Shown: positions 35,013 through 44,802, numbered from the stretch's first letter. The stretch: DNA of 64,000 bases from VXNE01 sp963668365 (GCA_963668365.1 OY764266.1:2294001-2358000); one strand, 5' to 3'. Notes: a model not told the origin generated them from the letters alone. Numbers and translations: made by a program.

Positions 35013-35968
35013 AGGTGCTGATCATCCCTGGATTGACGTTGAGGGAGGTCTCTCAGACGGACCTGCGCCGCATACATGACGCCGGCGCAGAGCAAGTCGT
35101 TGTCTCGAGCCCGCGCGATGCGGTCCGTGATGTCGTGGACGCGGACGTGGTGCTCGGGCACGTATCGAAAGAGATGTTCGCCGCGGCCGGGAAGCTTCGC
35201 TGGGTGCACGCCATCTCCTCCGGCGTGGACAGCTTTCTCTACGACGAATTCAAGCGCAGCGACGTGGTGCTGACCAGTGAAAAGGGGCTGGTCGGCGAAC
35301 ACCTGGCGGACCACGCCTTCGGTCTGCTGCTGATGCTGACGCGTCAGCTCGCCACGGCGCTCCGGTTCGGCCCCGACGGGTGGAACCACCGACCCGAGAT
35401 GCGGTTCCGGGAGATCGAGCTTACCGGCGCGATGATGGGCGTCTTCGGCTTCGGCGGGACCGGCCGCGCCGTCGTGCGCCGCGCCGCGGGATTCGGCATG
35501 GACGTGCAGGCAGTCGACCGCGACACGGTGGCGCCTTCGCCGGAAGTGGACGAGGTGCTCGGCCCGGACCATTTCGATGCGCTGCTGGAGACGTCTGACG
35601 TCGTTGCGGTCTGCTGTCCATTGACGCCGGAAACGCGCGGCAGGTTCGATGCAGCGGCCTTCGCCCGGATGAAGCCCTCGGCCTACCTCGTAAACGTCAC
35701 CCGGGGAGAGATCATGATTGAGGACGACCTTGTGGAAGCGTTGGAGTCCGGCGGCATTGCCGGCGCGGCGCTCGACGTGGCGCCCCGTGAACCCCTGCCG
35801 GCCGACAGCAGGCTATGGTCGCTGCCGAACGTCGTCATGACGCCGCATACCGCGGGCGCGAGTCAATTTCGGGCGCCCCGCAACATGGACCGCTTCGTCG
35901 GCAACATCCGCCGATTTCTCGACGGCGAACGCCTTGCGGGTATTATCGACAAGGAACTCGGCTACTGA
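35009..35968 (+). CDS. D-isomer-specific 2-hydroxyacid dehydrogenase
   Basis: The 319-aa NAD-dependent dehydrogenase has FGFGGTGRAVVRRAAGFGM (Rossmann loop) near residue 150, NVTRGEIMIEDDLVEALESG with the catalytic Arg, a Glu in PREPLPADS, and PHTAG with the catalytic His. It would reduce a 2-keto acid, possibly one produced through the coupled hydratase-like enzyme. The active-site set is complete. Confidence 0.88.
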   Translation: MKVLIIPGLTLREVSQTDLRRIHDAGAEQVVVSSPRDAVRDVVDADVVLGHVSKEMFAAAGKLRWVHAISSGVDSFLYDEFKRSDVVLTSEKGLVGEHLADHAFGLLLMLTRQLATALRFGPDGWNHRPEMRFREIELTGAMMGVFGFGGTGRAVVRRAAGFGMDVQAVDRDTVAPSPEVDEVLGPDHFDALLETSDVVAVCCPLTPETRGRFDAAAFARMKPSAYLVNVTRGEIMIEDDLVEALESGGIAGAALDVAPREPLPADSRLWSLPNVVMTPHTAGASQFRAPRNMDRFVGNIRRFLDGERLAGIIDKELGY

Positions 35969-36106
35969 CCGGGACCGTGTGACGCGACCCGCTGATCGGC
36001 GCCTCGAAGGCCCGCCAGCGATCAAGTCTCCGATAAGTAGCGTGTCGGGAACTCGGGTGGGGAAGGCTGTTCCAACGAGCAGCGCTTCTCGTTGATTGGA
36101 GTGGTT

Positions 36107-37393
36107 ATGGACATGCGACCGGCGATCTGGCTGCTGCTCGCTCTGGTGGCGGGTTCGCCGGCATTCGCCGGCGAGTTCGTCCTTGAAGGCGACCTTTCGG
36201 CCCACTACAGCAGCGGCAACTTCGTCGTCTGGACTCCGAAACCCTCGCCCGGCGGCAAACGGGCGAGCGGGGGCATGATGGCCGCGGCGATCCCGAGTGC
36301 GGCGAAGCCGGTAAGCATCGAATCGACCCTCGACGTTGTTGCCAGGGCGCCCTTATCGGCAGACGGAACGTTTCGGGTCGAGGCCTCGGTGGACACGCCG
36401 CGAGTCGTTTACTTCTACGTGCTCGACGCCCGAGGCCACGAAGGCCAGCGCTTCGCGCCCATGAAGGGGAACGCTTTCATCCTGGAACCCGGGAACCTGC
36501 GACTGCACATGGACCGCCCCGGCCAGTTCTTTATCGAGGGCGGCCGCTACAACGACGCGATCTACAACTCGTGGCGGCGTTCCGCTCCTTACGTGAAAGC
36601 CCGGGCCGAATACAGGGAGCTTCTTCCCGCAGTGGACGGAGAAACCGAAGCCGAGCGCAGGACGCGCGCTGACCGGGCGGCGGCTGTCTTCAGCGGGATT
36701 CTCGAGCTGGAGCAGGAAGGCCGCGCGCGAAACGCCACCACGCACCCGGATCCGTTGGTCCGTCGCCTGACCATCGAATCGGCGTGGCTCGGCGGCCCCT
36801 GGATGCTGGAGGCCCTGCGCGGGCTCGCCGAGATGACTCCGGACGATCCCTGGGTGGTTGAGCGCCTCGCGCGCGCGGAGGCATCGGAAGCAAAGCGGTC
36901 GGCCGAGAGAAAGCGCTTTGCGGTCGGTGCGGGAATCCGCGATTTCGTAGCGCAGACGCTTGACGGCGAGTCGGTTCGGCTCGGTGACGTTCGGGCCAAC
37001 AGCAAACTCGTGCTGGTCGAGTTCTGGGCGTCCTGGTGCGGGCCGTGCCGGGTGGAGATTCCGCACATGAAGGAGGCCTATGCCGAGTACCGGGACAGGG
37101 GATTCGAGATCGTCTCCTTCACCATCGACAATGATCGCGAGGACTGGGAAGTGGCTTCCGAGGAAGAGCAGTTGCCCTGGGCCAACCTGGGGATGGGCGA
37201 AGACGCGGATGCGCCGCGCGCCTACAACGTGACCGGGGTGCCCAAGAACTACCTGGTGGATTCCGCCACCGGCGAAATCCTTGCCAGGGACCTGCGCGGC
37301 CACCATCTCGACGAGAAGCTCGCCGAGCTGTCGGGGTCCCCGGCCGCGGCTTCGCCGGGCGCTTCCTCACAGTCTAGGGTGGTCGAGCCGTAG
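36107..37393 (+). CDS. Periplasmic TlpA-like thioredoxin with long N-terminal domain
   Basis: The 428-aa protein begins DMRPAIWLLLALVAGSPAFA, a signal peptide, so it is exported. Residues ~25-270 resemble the beta-rich/helical N-terminal part of TlpA/DUF4369 proteins. The C-terminal thioredoxin has WASWCGPCRVEIPHM at residue 311 and a cis-Pro loop (TGVPKNYLVD). It probably reduces or reshuffles periplasmic disulfides, fed by the DsbD-like protein encoded next (294 bp away). ATG 36107 has GGAG upstream; other starts move the leader. Confidence 0.82.
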   Translation: MDMRPAIWLLLALVAGSPAFAGEFVLEGDLSAHYSSGNFVVWTPKPSPGGKRASGGMMAAAIPSAAKPVSIESTLDVVARAPLSADGTFRVEASVDTPRVVYFYVLDARGHEGQRFAPMKGNAFILEPGNLRLHMDRPGQFFIEGGRYNDAIYNSWRRSAPYVKARAEYRELLPAVDGETEAERRTRADRAAAVFSGILELEQEGRARNATTHPDPLVRRLTIESAWLGGPWMLEALRGLAEMTPDDPWVVERLARAEASEAKRSAERKRFAVGAGIRDFVAQTLDGESVRLGDVRANSKLVLVEFWASWCGPCRVEIPHMKEAYAEYRDRGFEIVSFTIDNDREDWEVASEEEQLPWANLGMGEDADAPRAYNVTGVPKNYLVDSATGEILARDLRGHHLDEKLAELSGSPAAASPGASSQSRVVEP

Positions 37394-37558
37394 CGTCTGA
37401 TTCGTGGCGACATCGCGCATCGTCGTCGACTCGCCGTCCGGCCAGGGTGCCGGCGTTCCCTTCCGGCGGCATGTGCGGACATCGCAATGTTCTCACAGGG
37501 GCTCATCGGTCGGTCGGCGGGAACTTGTCCCGTGTATCATGGTCGCACTCGCATCGCA

Positions 37559-37612
37559 TGGAACAAACGCTTTCCGGGAGCGCCAGCGACTGGGATTCGT
37601 TGTTCCGGGCGA
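37559..37612 (+). repeat. Short repeat shared with 18415-18468 (leader-like)
   Basis: ATGGAACAAACGC and GGGAGCGCCAGCGAC here match ATGGAACAGACGC and GGGAGCGCCAGCGAC at 18415, with looser similarity beyond. Both copies read MEQT-x-x-GSASD in frame with a downstream exported-protein gene (dsbD-like here, SBP2 there). Confidence 0.6.
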
Positions 37613-37686
37613 AAAGCGGGGCATTCATCCATGGCGAGTGGTCCGGGCGAGTCCGGGCACGCTTGCTCAACCGGGGGTTGGCATCC

Positions 37687-40600
37687 GTGAACTTCACAAC
37701 CGCGTGGAACAGCCTGCGGCATCCGTCCGGGTGGGTCATGCCTGTCCTGGTATTCGGCGCGTTTTCGCTCGTCGAGTCGGCCGTGGCCGAACCGGTGCGG
37801 ACCAACTATTCCAGCGTGGAGTTGATCGCGGAGCAGGCCTCGATGCCGGCGGACGGGGGAACGCTGACCGTCGGCCTTCGTCTTGAACCCGACCCGACAT
37901 GGCACGCCTACTGGATCAATCCTGGCGACGCGGGCCTGGCGGCGACCATGCGCTGGAGCCTGCCCCCCGGATTCTCGGCGTCCGACCTGCAGTTTCCCGC
38001 TCCACACGTCATTCCCTTCGGCGATCTCGTCACCTACGGGTTCGACGAACCCATCCTTCTCCTGAGCGAGATCACGGTTCCGGCGGGTGAGGCGGGCGAT
38101 ACCGTGGATCTGCGGGGGGAGGCGCGCTGGGTTGTCTGCGACGACGAGCTATGCGTTCCGGAAAAGGCTTCGCTGTCCCTGACCTTGGCCTTCGGCGATG
38201 GAGGCCTCGATTCGCGCCAGGCCGATTCGTTCGCCGACACCCGCGCGAAGCTGCCCGAGATTGTCGATTGGCCTGCGCGATTCGAGCGGGCCGACGAGTC
38301 GGTGCGCGTTTCGGTGAAGACGCCCGATTCAATCGCCGAGATGCGCGACCCCTACCTGTTTGTCGAACCCCGGCGCATCGTCAAGTACGCGCAGCAGTCT
38401 GCGTCATTCGCTCCGGGAGGCATGGTGGTTTCCATGGAAGCGGGCCGCAAGGCGGCCGAGGCCACGGAGTTCCCGGCCGTCCTGCGCTTTTCGGACGGCG
38501 CTGGAAACGGGCAGGCCGTTCAGATCGCCGTACAGGGGGCAACCGATGCCGTCCCGCCTGCTGCTGCCGGTGTGTCGTTGCCGCTGTCGGAAGTCGCCCT
38601 GGACGACATGCCGCTTGCCCTTGCGTTGCTGTTCGCCTTCGTCGGCGGGCTGATCCTGAACCTGATGCCATGCGTCTTTCCCATCCTCAGCATGAAGGCC
38701 CTGAGCCTGGTGAGGATGGGACATTCGGACCGAGGGGAAGCGCAGCAGAGCGGCATCCTTTACACGGCCGGGATCCTTGCCGCGTTTGCGGTGGTGGGCG
38801 GCACCCTGGTCGTCCTGAGAGAGGCGGGGCAGGCCGTAGGCTGGGGTATGCAGATGCAGTTCCCGCTCGTGAACCTCACGCTCGCATTGCTGATGGTAGC
38901 CATTGCCCTGAACCTCCTGGGCGTTTTCGAGGTCGGCGCGCGCGCGGCCGGGATCGGACAGTCGCTCACCGCGGGCAGCGAACGCAGGGCGGCGTTTTTT
39001 ACCGGGCTGCTGGCCGTCGTGGTGGCTACGCCTTGCACGGCGCCGTTCATGGCGGGCGCCCTCGGCTATGCGCTGGTGCAGCCGGCGCCCGTTGCCCTCG
39101 GGATTTTCCTGGCCTTGGGTGTGGGACTGGCGTTCCCCTATCTGCTGATCAGCTTCATTCCATCGTTGGGGGCCATCATGCCCAAGCCGGGTGCGTGGAT
39201 GGCGACGTTCAGGAGCATCCTCGCGTTTCCCATGCTCGGTTTCGCAGTCTGGCTTTTCTGGATCCTGGGCAAGCAACTCGGCGCGAGTTCGATGGCGCTG
39301 GGACTTCTCGCGGCGGTCCTTCTCGCCTTCTCGCTGTGGGCCTGGGGACGTGTGTTCGGGAGTGCGCATCCCTGGCCATGGCGGGGCGTGGCCGCAGCCG
39401 GACTCGTCGCGATGCTCGTGGCCGGCGCCAAGGTCGAGGACTACCGGATGGATCCGACGGCGGGCTCGGACGACCATATCGGCACGCTGGGTGAACTGGA
39501 ATTGGAACGGTTCACGCCGGATAGAGTTGCCAACTACGTGGAGTCCGGTCAGCCGGTATTCGTCTATTTCACGGCCGACTGGTGCATCAACTGCAAGGTC
39601 AACGAGCGGGTAGCGCTTGCATCCAATGTGGTCGGCGCGGCTTTTCGCGACCGCGGCATCAGGGTCCTCGAGGGCGACTGGACCAACCAGGATCCGGTGA
39701 TCACGGAATGGCTCGGCCGCTATGGCCGCGTTGGAGTTCCCCTGTATCTCTACTTTCCCAAGGGCGCGTCGCTGGCCCAGGCTTCGGTTCTGCCCCAGGT
39801 GCTGCTTGCCGATATCGTCATCGATGCCATCGATGCAGCGGATGAGGAGGCGACGGTCGCCGCCGAACCCGACTGGTCGGTCGTCCAGGCGTACATCGAC
39901 GTCGACGAGGCGTGGCACGCGCTGGACGACGAGATCCGAAAATCGGACGCTTCCGCCGAGGAGAAGCGCGAGCGTCGCGAGACGGAACGGGGAGCGCATC
40001 CGGATATCAGCAGGGCCGTTGCCGCTGCAAGTGCGATCCTCGATCTGGATGGAGCGCACGAACACACGCGCGATGCCGCCGTCTTCATGATCGAACACAC
40101 CATGGGTTCCGCCGATCTCGTGGCTCGGGGCGCGCGGACGATCGCGAAGCACTTTCCCGAGGACGACAGTTGGCCGAAGCTCCTCTGGATGCTCGATTTC
40201 AATACCCGACCGGGTGAGGACGAAGAGGTGGAGGCCCTCTTCGAGCGGCTATCCGAGTCGGCGACGGATGCCGTCACGAGGGCCACCGCCGCCTACTACC
40301 GGGCCGCGCGCTACCTGCGACTCGTGAACGAAGTTTCAACCCCGGCGGAAGACCGCGAGGGATACCGCGAACTTGCGTTCGTGATCGCCCGGGGATTGAG
40401 TGCCGGCGTGGAGGACGAGGAACTCCAGAAACGCCGTCGATTCGACGACGACGGCACGCCGATTCCCTTCCAGACCCTGGCCGAGGCCGAACGGAATCTG
40501 CTTTACAACCTCAACCATCTCACCGTCGGCAGCAAGCTGCCGAACGTCACGGCCAAGCGGCTCGATGGCGTCGACGAGGACTTTTCCGCATTCGGGAACC

Positions 40601-40944
40601 AGACGGTGCTGATCGATTTCTGGGCGACCTGGTGCGGCCCCTGCGTCAAGTCGCTCCCGGACCTGCGAGAAATGAGCGCCGAGCTGCCGCCGGACAGTTT
40701 CGAGATCCTCTCGATCAGCGTCGATGAGGAAGTCGACACGGTTACGGAGTTTCAATCCGAAGAGCCGATGCCCTGGGCCAACTGGCACATCGGTCCACGG
40801 CACGAGATCCTCAAGACATGGGCCGTACGTGGCTATCCCACGTATCTGCTCGTTGACGCTCTCGGCAACATCGTCGCCCGCCAGCATGAGCTTGACGAGA
40901 CGTTCATGACGCTGATCCGCAGCACGGCGCAGAAAGGAACCTGA
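37687..40944 (+). CDS. DsbD-like thiol:disulfide reductase fused to C-terminal TlpA thioredoxin
   Basis: The 1085-aa protein from GTG 37687 has a signal helix, then an N-terminal ScsB/DsbD-type periplasmic domain (VCDDELCVPE). An eight-helix DsbD membrane core follows, with LMPCVFPILS (Cys 329) and ATPCTAPFMAG (Cys 450). A thioredoxin domain carries ADWCINCK (Cys 633). Next is a ~300-residue acidic helical segment, then a second thioredoxin with ATWCGPCVKS (Cys 983). Normal DsbD ends after the first thioredoxin (~570-700 aa). The extra modules make it a self-contained electron relay delivering cytosolic reductant to periplasmic proteins, possibly including the TlpA-like neighbour. The 293-bp upstream gap has no gene. 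Confidence 0.87.
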   Translation: MNFTTAWNSLRHPSGWVMPVLVFGAFSLVESAVAEPVRTNYSSVELIAEQASMPADGGTLTVGLRLEPDPTWHAYWINPGDAGLAATMRWSLPPGFSASDLQFPAPHVIPFGDLVTYGFDEPILLLSEITVPAGEAGDTVDLRGEARWVVCDDELCVPEKASLSLTLAFGDGGLDSRQADSFADTRAKLPEIVDWPARFERADESVRVSVKTPDSIAEMRDPYLFVEPRRIVKYAQQSASFAPGGMVVSMEAGRKAAEATEFPAVLRFSDGAGNGQAVQIAVQGATDAVPPAAAGVSLPLSEVALDDMPLALALLFAFVGGLILNLMPCVFPILSMKALSLVRMGHSDRGEAQQSGILYTAGILAAFAVVGGTLVVLREAGQAVGWGMQMQFPLVNLTLALLMVAIALNLLGVFEVGARAAGIGQSLTAGSERRAAFFTGLLAVVVATPCTAPFMAGALGYALVQPAPVALGIFLALGVGLAFPYLLISFIPSLGAIMPKPGAWMATFRSILAFPMLGFAVWLFWILGKQLGASSMALGLLAAVLLAFSLWAWGRVFGSAHPWPWRGVAAAGLVAMLVAGAKVEDYRMDPTAGSDDHIGTLGELELERFTPDRVANYVESGQPVFVYFTADWCINCKVNERVALASNVVGAAFRDRGIRVLEGDWTNQDPVITEWLGRYGRVGVPLYLYFPKGASLAQASVLPQVLLADIVIDAIDAADEEATVAAEPDWSVVQAYIDVDEAWHALDDEIRKSDASAEEKRERRETERGAHPDISRAVAAASAILDLDGAHEHTRDAAVFMIEHTMGSADLVARGARTIAKHFPEDDSWPKLLWMLDFNTRPGEDEEVEALFERLSESATDAVTRATAAYYRAARYLRLVNEVSTPAEDREGYRELAFVIARGLSAGVEDEELQKRRRFDDDGTPIPFQTLAEAERNLLYNLNHLTVGSKLPNVTAKRLDGVDEDFSAFGNQTVLIDFWATWCGPCVKSLPDLREMSAELPPDSFEILSISVDEEVDTVTEFQSEEPMPWANWHIGPRHEILKTWAVRGYPTYLLVDALGNIVARQHELDETFMTLIRSTAQKGT

Positions 40945-40986
40945 GGATGCTTTGGGCTCCTGGTAGAGATTCCCGAGGAACGTGTG

Positions 40987-42393
40987 CTACGCAGTTGCCA
41001 GCAACAGTGCGTCAAGCAGGTCGTCCCTTTCCTTCTCCGCAGACAGCACCGCGTCCTGGTTGAAGATGCGCATCGCATCGGCACCTTCGAGACGGCGCCC
41101 GGCGCCCCGGAGGAGTTCGATCACGCGCTCACGGGGTGCCCCGGCCGCGAGGGAAGCCGATGCGAACCAGGCGAGACCATAGCCGTCGAGTTCGAAGTGT
41201 TGCTCGGCGCGAACGAAACACTCGATCGCCAGTTCGTGGCGGCGTTCCCAGTGCATGAGAGCGCCGAGGTTGCTGTAGGCAACGCCGATGTTCTCCACCG
41301 GCCAGTCGCAGCTATCGAGGAACGCGCGGTAGGCCTCGACGGCTTGGGTCACCGCCTCCGGACTGCCCCGCCGGATTGCATTGCCAACCTTCTGCTGTTC
41401 GAACCTGTGTTCCGCCCAGACCCGTTCGGACCAGTCCGGATCCTCGGCCAATATATTTGCCATGCGGCGGGTCAGGACATCGATGTCGTCGGCGTGTCGG
41501 AGATAGTCGAAGCATCCCATCATCATGATGGCCGTGTGCAGGAGTTCATAGCGGGAACTGCGGTTCTCGGGTGTGGGCAAGGTGCCGGCTTCGACCTCCC
41601 GGAACAGTTCAATCCACTCGGCATCCTTGCCGTCCCGACTCCAGCTCGCCGCGATCGTCGAGTTCCACATCGAATCGGCCCACTCGGTGGCTGGGCAGTG
41701 CGCCATGACGGACTTGATGTGGGATCGATGGGCCTCGACAGCGTCCTCGTGCCGTTCCAGTCCGTTTAGCGCGAGTATCAGTTGGATAGTCGCGATCGAG
41801 CGGTCTTCGGAACTTGGATTCTGGTCGAGGAATCGTTGGCACAGGTCGGCCGCGTTGGCGCAGTCGTGCCGGAGTTGGTGGATCCAGTTGGTCAGCCACA
41901 CTGCGGCGGGGTCCATCGGCGAACTCGTGGTCAAGGGGCGCAACAGGTCCAGGGCCTTCTGCAGCAGGTGCGTTAGCTGGGGCACGGGCTCGGAACCCTT
42001 CCGGTCGACGTAATCAGAGACCAATGCGCCGGCCCGCGACAGTCGATCGGACGGTTCCGCCTCATGTCTGGTCTCCGCATCGATCTCACGGTTGATGGCC
42101 TGGACGATCTCGGCGGTTTTCGAGGCGCGCGATCGGATCTTCTCAAGCTGATTCTGGAGGGTGACCAGGCGATCTGCGGTAGACGCCCCCAACAACTGCC
42201 GAATCTCACCGAGGGAAAATCCGAGGTCCTGATACCGACGGATGCGCCGCAGGATCCGGATGTCGCTACCGCTGTACAGGCGATAGCCGGTTACGGAGTG
42301 CGCGGACGGCTGCAGGAGGCCGATCGAATCGTAGTGGTGCAGGGCGCGCACGGTCAGTCCGGACAACGCTGCCGCTTCGCTCACCATGTGCAT
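40987..42393 (-). CDS. MerR-family regulator with long helical-repeat C-terminus
   Basis: The 468-aa protein opens with a MerR DNA-binding domain (VSEAAALSGLTVRALHHYDS, then GYRLYSGSDIRIL). A dimerisation coiled coil follows (RLVTLQNQLEKI). The remaining ~350 residues form TPR-like helices ending AYSNLGALMHWERRHELAIE. MerR proteins bend promoter DNA upon ligand binding; here the effector part is replaced by a probable protein-interaction scaffold. ATG 42393 has GGGAGGA upstream. It lies tail to tail with the DsbD gene and downstream of the two-component genes. Confidence 0.85.
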   Translation of the reverse strand: MHMVSEAAALSGLTVRALHHYDSIGLLQPSAHSVTGYRLYSGSDIRILRRIRRYQDLGFSLGEIRQLLGASTADRLVTLQNQLEKIRSRASKTAEIVQAINREIDAETRHEAEPSDRLSRAGALVSDYVDRKGSEPVPQLTHLLQKALDLLRPLTTSSPMDPAAVWLTNWIHQLRHDCANAADLCQRFLDQNPSSEDRSIATIQLILALNGLERHEDAVEAHRSHIKSVMAHCPATEWADSMWNSTIAASWSRDGKDAEWIELFREVEAGTLPTPENRSSRYELLHTAIMMMGCFDYLRHADDIDVLTRRMANILAEDPDWSERVWAEHRFEQQKVGNAIRRGSPEAVTQAVEAYRAFLDSCDWPVENIGVAYSNLGALMHWERRHELAIECFVRAEQHFELDGYGLAWFASASLAAGAPRERVIELLRGAGRRLEGADAMRIFNQDAVLSAEKERDDLLDALLLATA

Positions 42394-42458
42394 GGCGTCC
42401 TCCCATGGCGGATCAATACGATCACGATAGGACCTCACGTTGGGGGAGAGTCAACGGG

Positions 42459-44102
42459 TCAGGCGCTTCGTTCCGGGTGGCTGTCTTCGCCGACGCCTTT
42501 GGGGTGCGGTGTTTCACCCCCGCCCAAACCCTCTTTTTCGTCCATCCCGCCCGTCCTGCCCCCTGCCTCTTGATCGGCACTTGTGTGTGATTCTGCGGGG
42601 CAGGCTGCCAGCGTGATCTTGAACGCCGCGCCGGTCTCTGCGGGCGCCAGTTCGATCGTGCCGCCCGCCGCGCGCAGCAGGGAGCGGCTGATTGCGAGGC
42701 CGAGGCCGGTGCCGCCGTCGTCGCGTCGCGTGGTGAAGAACGGTTCGAATATCCGGCCCTGGTTCCCTTCGGATATCCCGGGCCCGTCGTCTTCAACCCA
42801 GACTTCGACGTCGGCGCCGTGGGTTTCTGCGCGCACGTCGATTCGCGATGCGCCGTGCTCCCGCGCGTTGTTCACCAGGTTCGTGAGCGCGGCTTCGAGC
42901 GACTCCCGCCGAATGCGCGCGCGCGCGCTGGCGTCGGGCGGCGCGCGCACCGTGGCGTGATCCAGGCTTCGGGCCACGTCCAGCACGTCGGTGGCCTCGT
43001 CGCCGCTGCCGATGTCGGCCTGGGCGAGCTCCAGCAAACGCTGCATCAGGCGGTTCAGCCGTTCCACGTCCGAACGGGCGTTGTCGAGGAAGTGTCGCCG
43101 CTCTTCGGGCGTCATTTCGTCGAGATGGTCGTGCAGCACCTCGACGGTCCCGCGCAGCGCCGCCAGCGGCGTCTTGAACTCGTGACTCACATGCTGGGCG
43201 AAGTCGCGCAGGAAGACGGTCCGCTGCTGCAGGTTCCTGGCCATGGCGGCGACGCTGTCCGAGAGGCGCGCGATCTCCACCACGCGATAGGGACGCTGCG
43301 CTTCGAATTCCGCCGTCTCCTCCAGCGCCAGGCGTTCCGCGCCCCGGGCTATGCGCTGTATCGGCATGACCAGCGTGCGGGAGGCGAAGAGCGCGATGCC
43401 CACCACCACGGCCAGGATGAGCACCGCCGCCTGCAGCAGGAGATAGCGTTTCGCATACAACGTGTCGAAGATGTTGACCGGCGCCCGCGACAGCACAACC
43501 GCACCGACGACCTGGTCGTTCAGCAGGATCGGGCTGGCGACGAAGACGAGGATCGCGCCGCCGCGGCCGATCGGGGGTGGTTCCTGTTCAGGCTCGCGGC
43601 GGCGCAATCGGCTGCTGTCGATGCCCGCGAGCGCTTCAACCACTTCGTCACTGCGGGCGATCGACAGCCCCAGATCGGGGCCCGTGGTGGCTACGACAAT
43701 GCCGCTCGCATCGATCACGCGCACGTCCGCAAGGGCAAGGGTTTGTGGGTCCTTAAGCACTGGCGTCAGGATTGTTCCGGCGCGCAGCGCCAACGGGTCC
43801 GCGGCAGGAGCGGCAACGGCCGGCGGAAACGGAGGGTGAACGGGAGACTCGACGAAGTCGAGCTGCGGCAGGCGGGGCGCTCTCGGGGACGTATCGGAAT
43901 GCGTCGCGGCGGGATCGAGGACGATGTCGTAAGCGGCGCGGTACGACGCGGAGATGAACGCGGCCTGGGTGATCAGCGCGGATTCGGTCTGGCGCAGAAG
44001 GGCGCTTTCGTACAGGCGGAGCAGCTGGACGCTCGCGACCGGAAGAACCAGGACGAACAGGCTGACGATGAGGAGGACGGTCCGAAGACGGAACCGGAAC
44101 AT
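42459..44102 (-). CDS. Sensor histidine kinase with repeat-derived C-terminal tail
   Basis: The 547-aa protein has two membrane helices flanking a periplasmic sensor region (~40-230), a HAMP-like linker, the H-box HVSHEFKTPLAALRG, N-box NLVNNAREH, DDGPGIS and GTGLGLAISRS. It partners with the response regulator just upstream, whose stop overlaps its ATG. The kinase fold ends around residue 500. The last ~41 residues (GGRTGGMDEKEGLGG, then HPKGVGEDSH) come from a dispersed DNA repeat and replace or extend the native end. Confidence 0.9.
   Translation of the reverse strand: MFRFRLRTVLLIVSLFVLVLPVASVQLLRLYESALLRQTESALITQAAFISASYRAAYDIVLDPAATHSDTSPRAPRLPQLDFVESPVHPPFPPAVAAPAADPLALRAGTILTPVLKDPQTLALADVRVIDASGIVVATTGPDLGLSIARSDEVVEALAGIDSSRLRRREPEQEPPPIGRGGAILVFVASPILLNDQVVGAVVLSRAPVNIFDTLYAKRYLLLQAAVLILAVVVGIALFASRTLVMPIQRIARGAERLALEETAEFEAQRPYRVVEIARLSDSVAAMARNLQQRTVFLRDFAQHVSHEFKTPLAALRGTVEVLHDHLDEMTPEERRHFLDNARSDVERLNRLMQRLLELAQADIGSGDEATDVLDVARSLDHATVRAPPDASARARIRRESLEAALTNLVNNAREHGASRIDVRAETHGADVEVWVEDDGPGISEGNQGRIFEPFFTTRRDDGGTGLGLAISRSLLRAAGGTIELAPAETGAAFKITLAACPAESHTSADQEAGGRTGGMDEKEGLGGGETPHPKGVGEDSHPERSA
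42484..42584. repeat. Dispersed GC-rich repeat, copy within histidine kinase gene end
   Basis: These ~100 bases match 59074-59162 in opposite orientation; the most conserved cores are GACGGGCGGGATGG and TTTGGGCGGGGG (written as in the 59-kb copy). A diverged relative may lie at 7322-7380. Here the repeat is translated as the kinase tail. It carries no gene and no terminal repeats of an IS. Confidence 0.75.
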
Positions 44103-44788
44103 CAGTCGAAGCTGAGGCGATAACCGACGCCATGCACGGTGCGAATGGGATCGGCGCCGGCGGCGCGGAGCTTTTCCCTTAAGCGCCGGATGTGGCTGTC
44201 GATCGTGCGATCGCTGACGATGCGTCGCGCGGGATAGGCGCCGCGCATCAGCGTTTCCCGGTCCACGGCATCGCCGGCCCGCCGCCCGAGCGTGGCCAGC
44301 ATGCCGAACTCCGTGCGTGTCAGCGTCAACGCCTCGCCGTCGAGATACGCCAACCGCGCATCGGTATCGATCCGTAATGGGCCCGACTCGACGGTCGCCG
44401 AGTCGTTCGCCTGAAGGGCGTCGATGCGGCGAAACATGGCCTGAACGCGGGCGAGGAGTTCGCGCGGGCTGAAGGGTTTGGTTACGTAGTCGTCGCCGCC
44501 GGCGTCCAGCCCGATAATCCGGTCCACCATCTGGTCCTTGGAGGACAGGAACAGGATAGGCACGTTGGACGTCCGTCGAATTGCTCGGCAGACGTCGATG
44601 CCCTCGAGTTCCGGCATGAGGATGTCGAGCAGAATGAGGTCCGGCGTCCCGGACTCGGCCATGTCGAGTGCCTCGCGTCCGTCGGCGGCTTCCAGCACTT
44701 CGAAGCCCGCGCGCCGGAGCGTGAAGGACACGACATCGCGGATGTGGGCATCGTCGTCGACAACAAGGACTTTGCGGGGGCCAGGCAT
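44102..44788 (-). CDS. OmpR/PhoB-family response regulator
   Basis: The 228-aa protein has a receiver domain (KVLVVDDDAHIRDVV, phospho-acceptor in LILLDILMPE, then YVTKPFSPRELLAR with the conserved Lys) and a C-terminal winged helix (SDRTIDSHIRRLREKL, then VHGVGYRL). It is the transcriptional output of the adjacent kinase. The stop shares bases with the kinase start (coupled). A CDF transporter lies upstream on the same strand, 14 bp away, so metal response is a plausible input. Confidence 0.92.
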   Translation of the reverse strand: MPGPRKVLVVDDDAHIRDVVSFTLRRAGFEVLEAADGREALDMAESGTPDLILLDILMPELEGIDVCRAIRRTSNVPILFLSSKDQMVDRIIGLDAGGDDYVTKPFSPRELLARVQAMFRRIDALQANDSATVESGPLRIDTDARLAYLDGEALTLTRTEFGMLATLGRRAGDAVDRETLMRGAYPARRIVSDRTIDSHIRRLREKLRAAGADPIRTVHGVGYRLSFD

Positions 44789-44802
44789 CGCGGAACTCGA
44801 TA

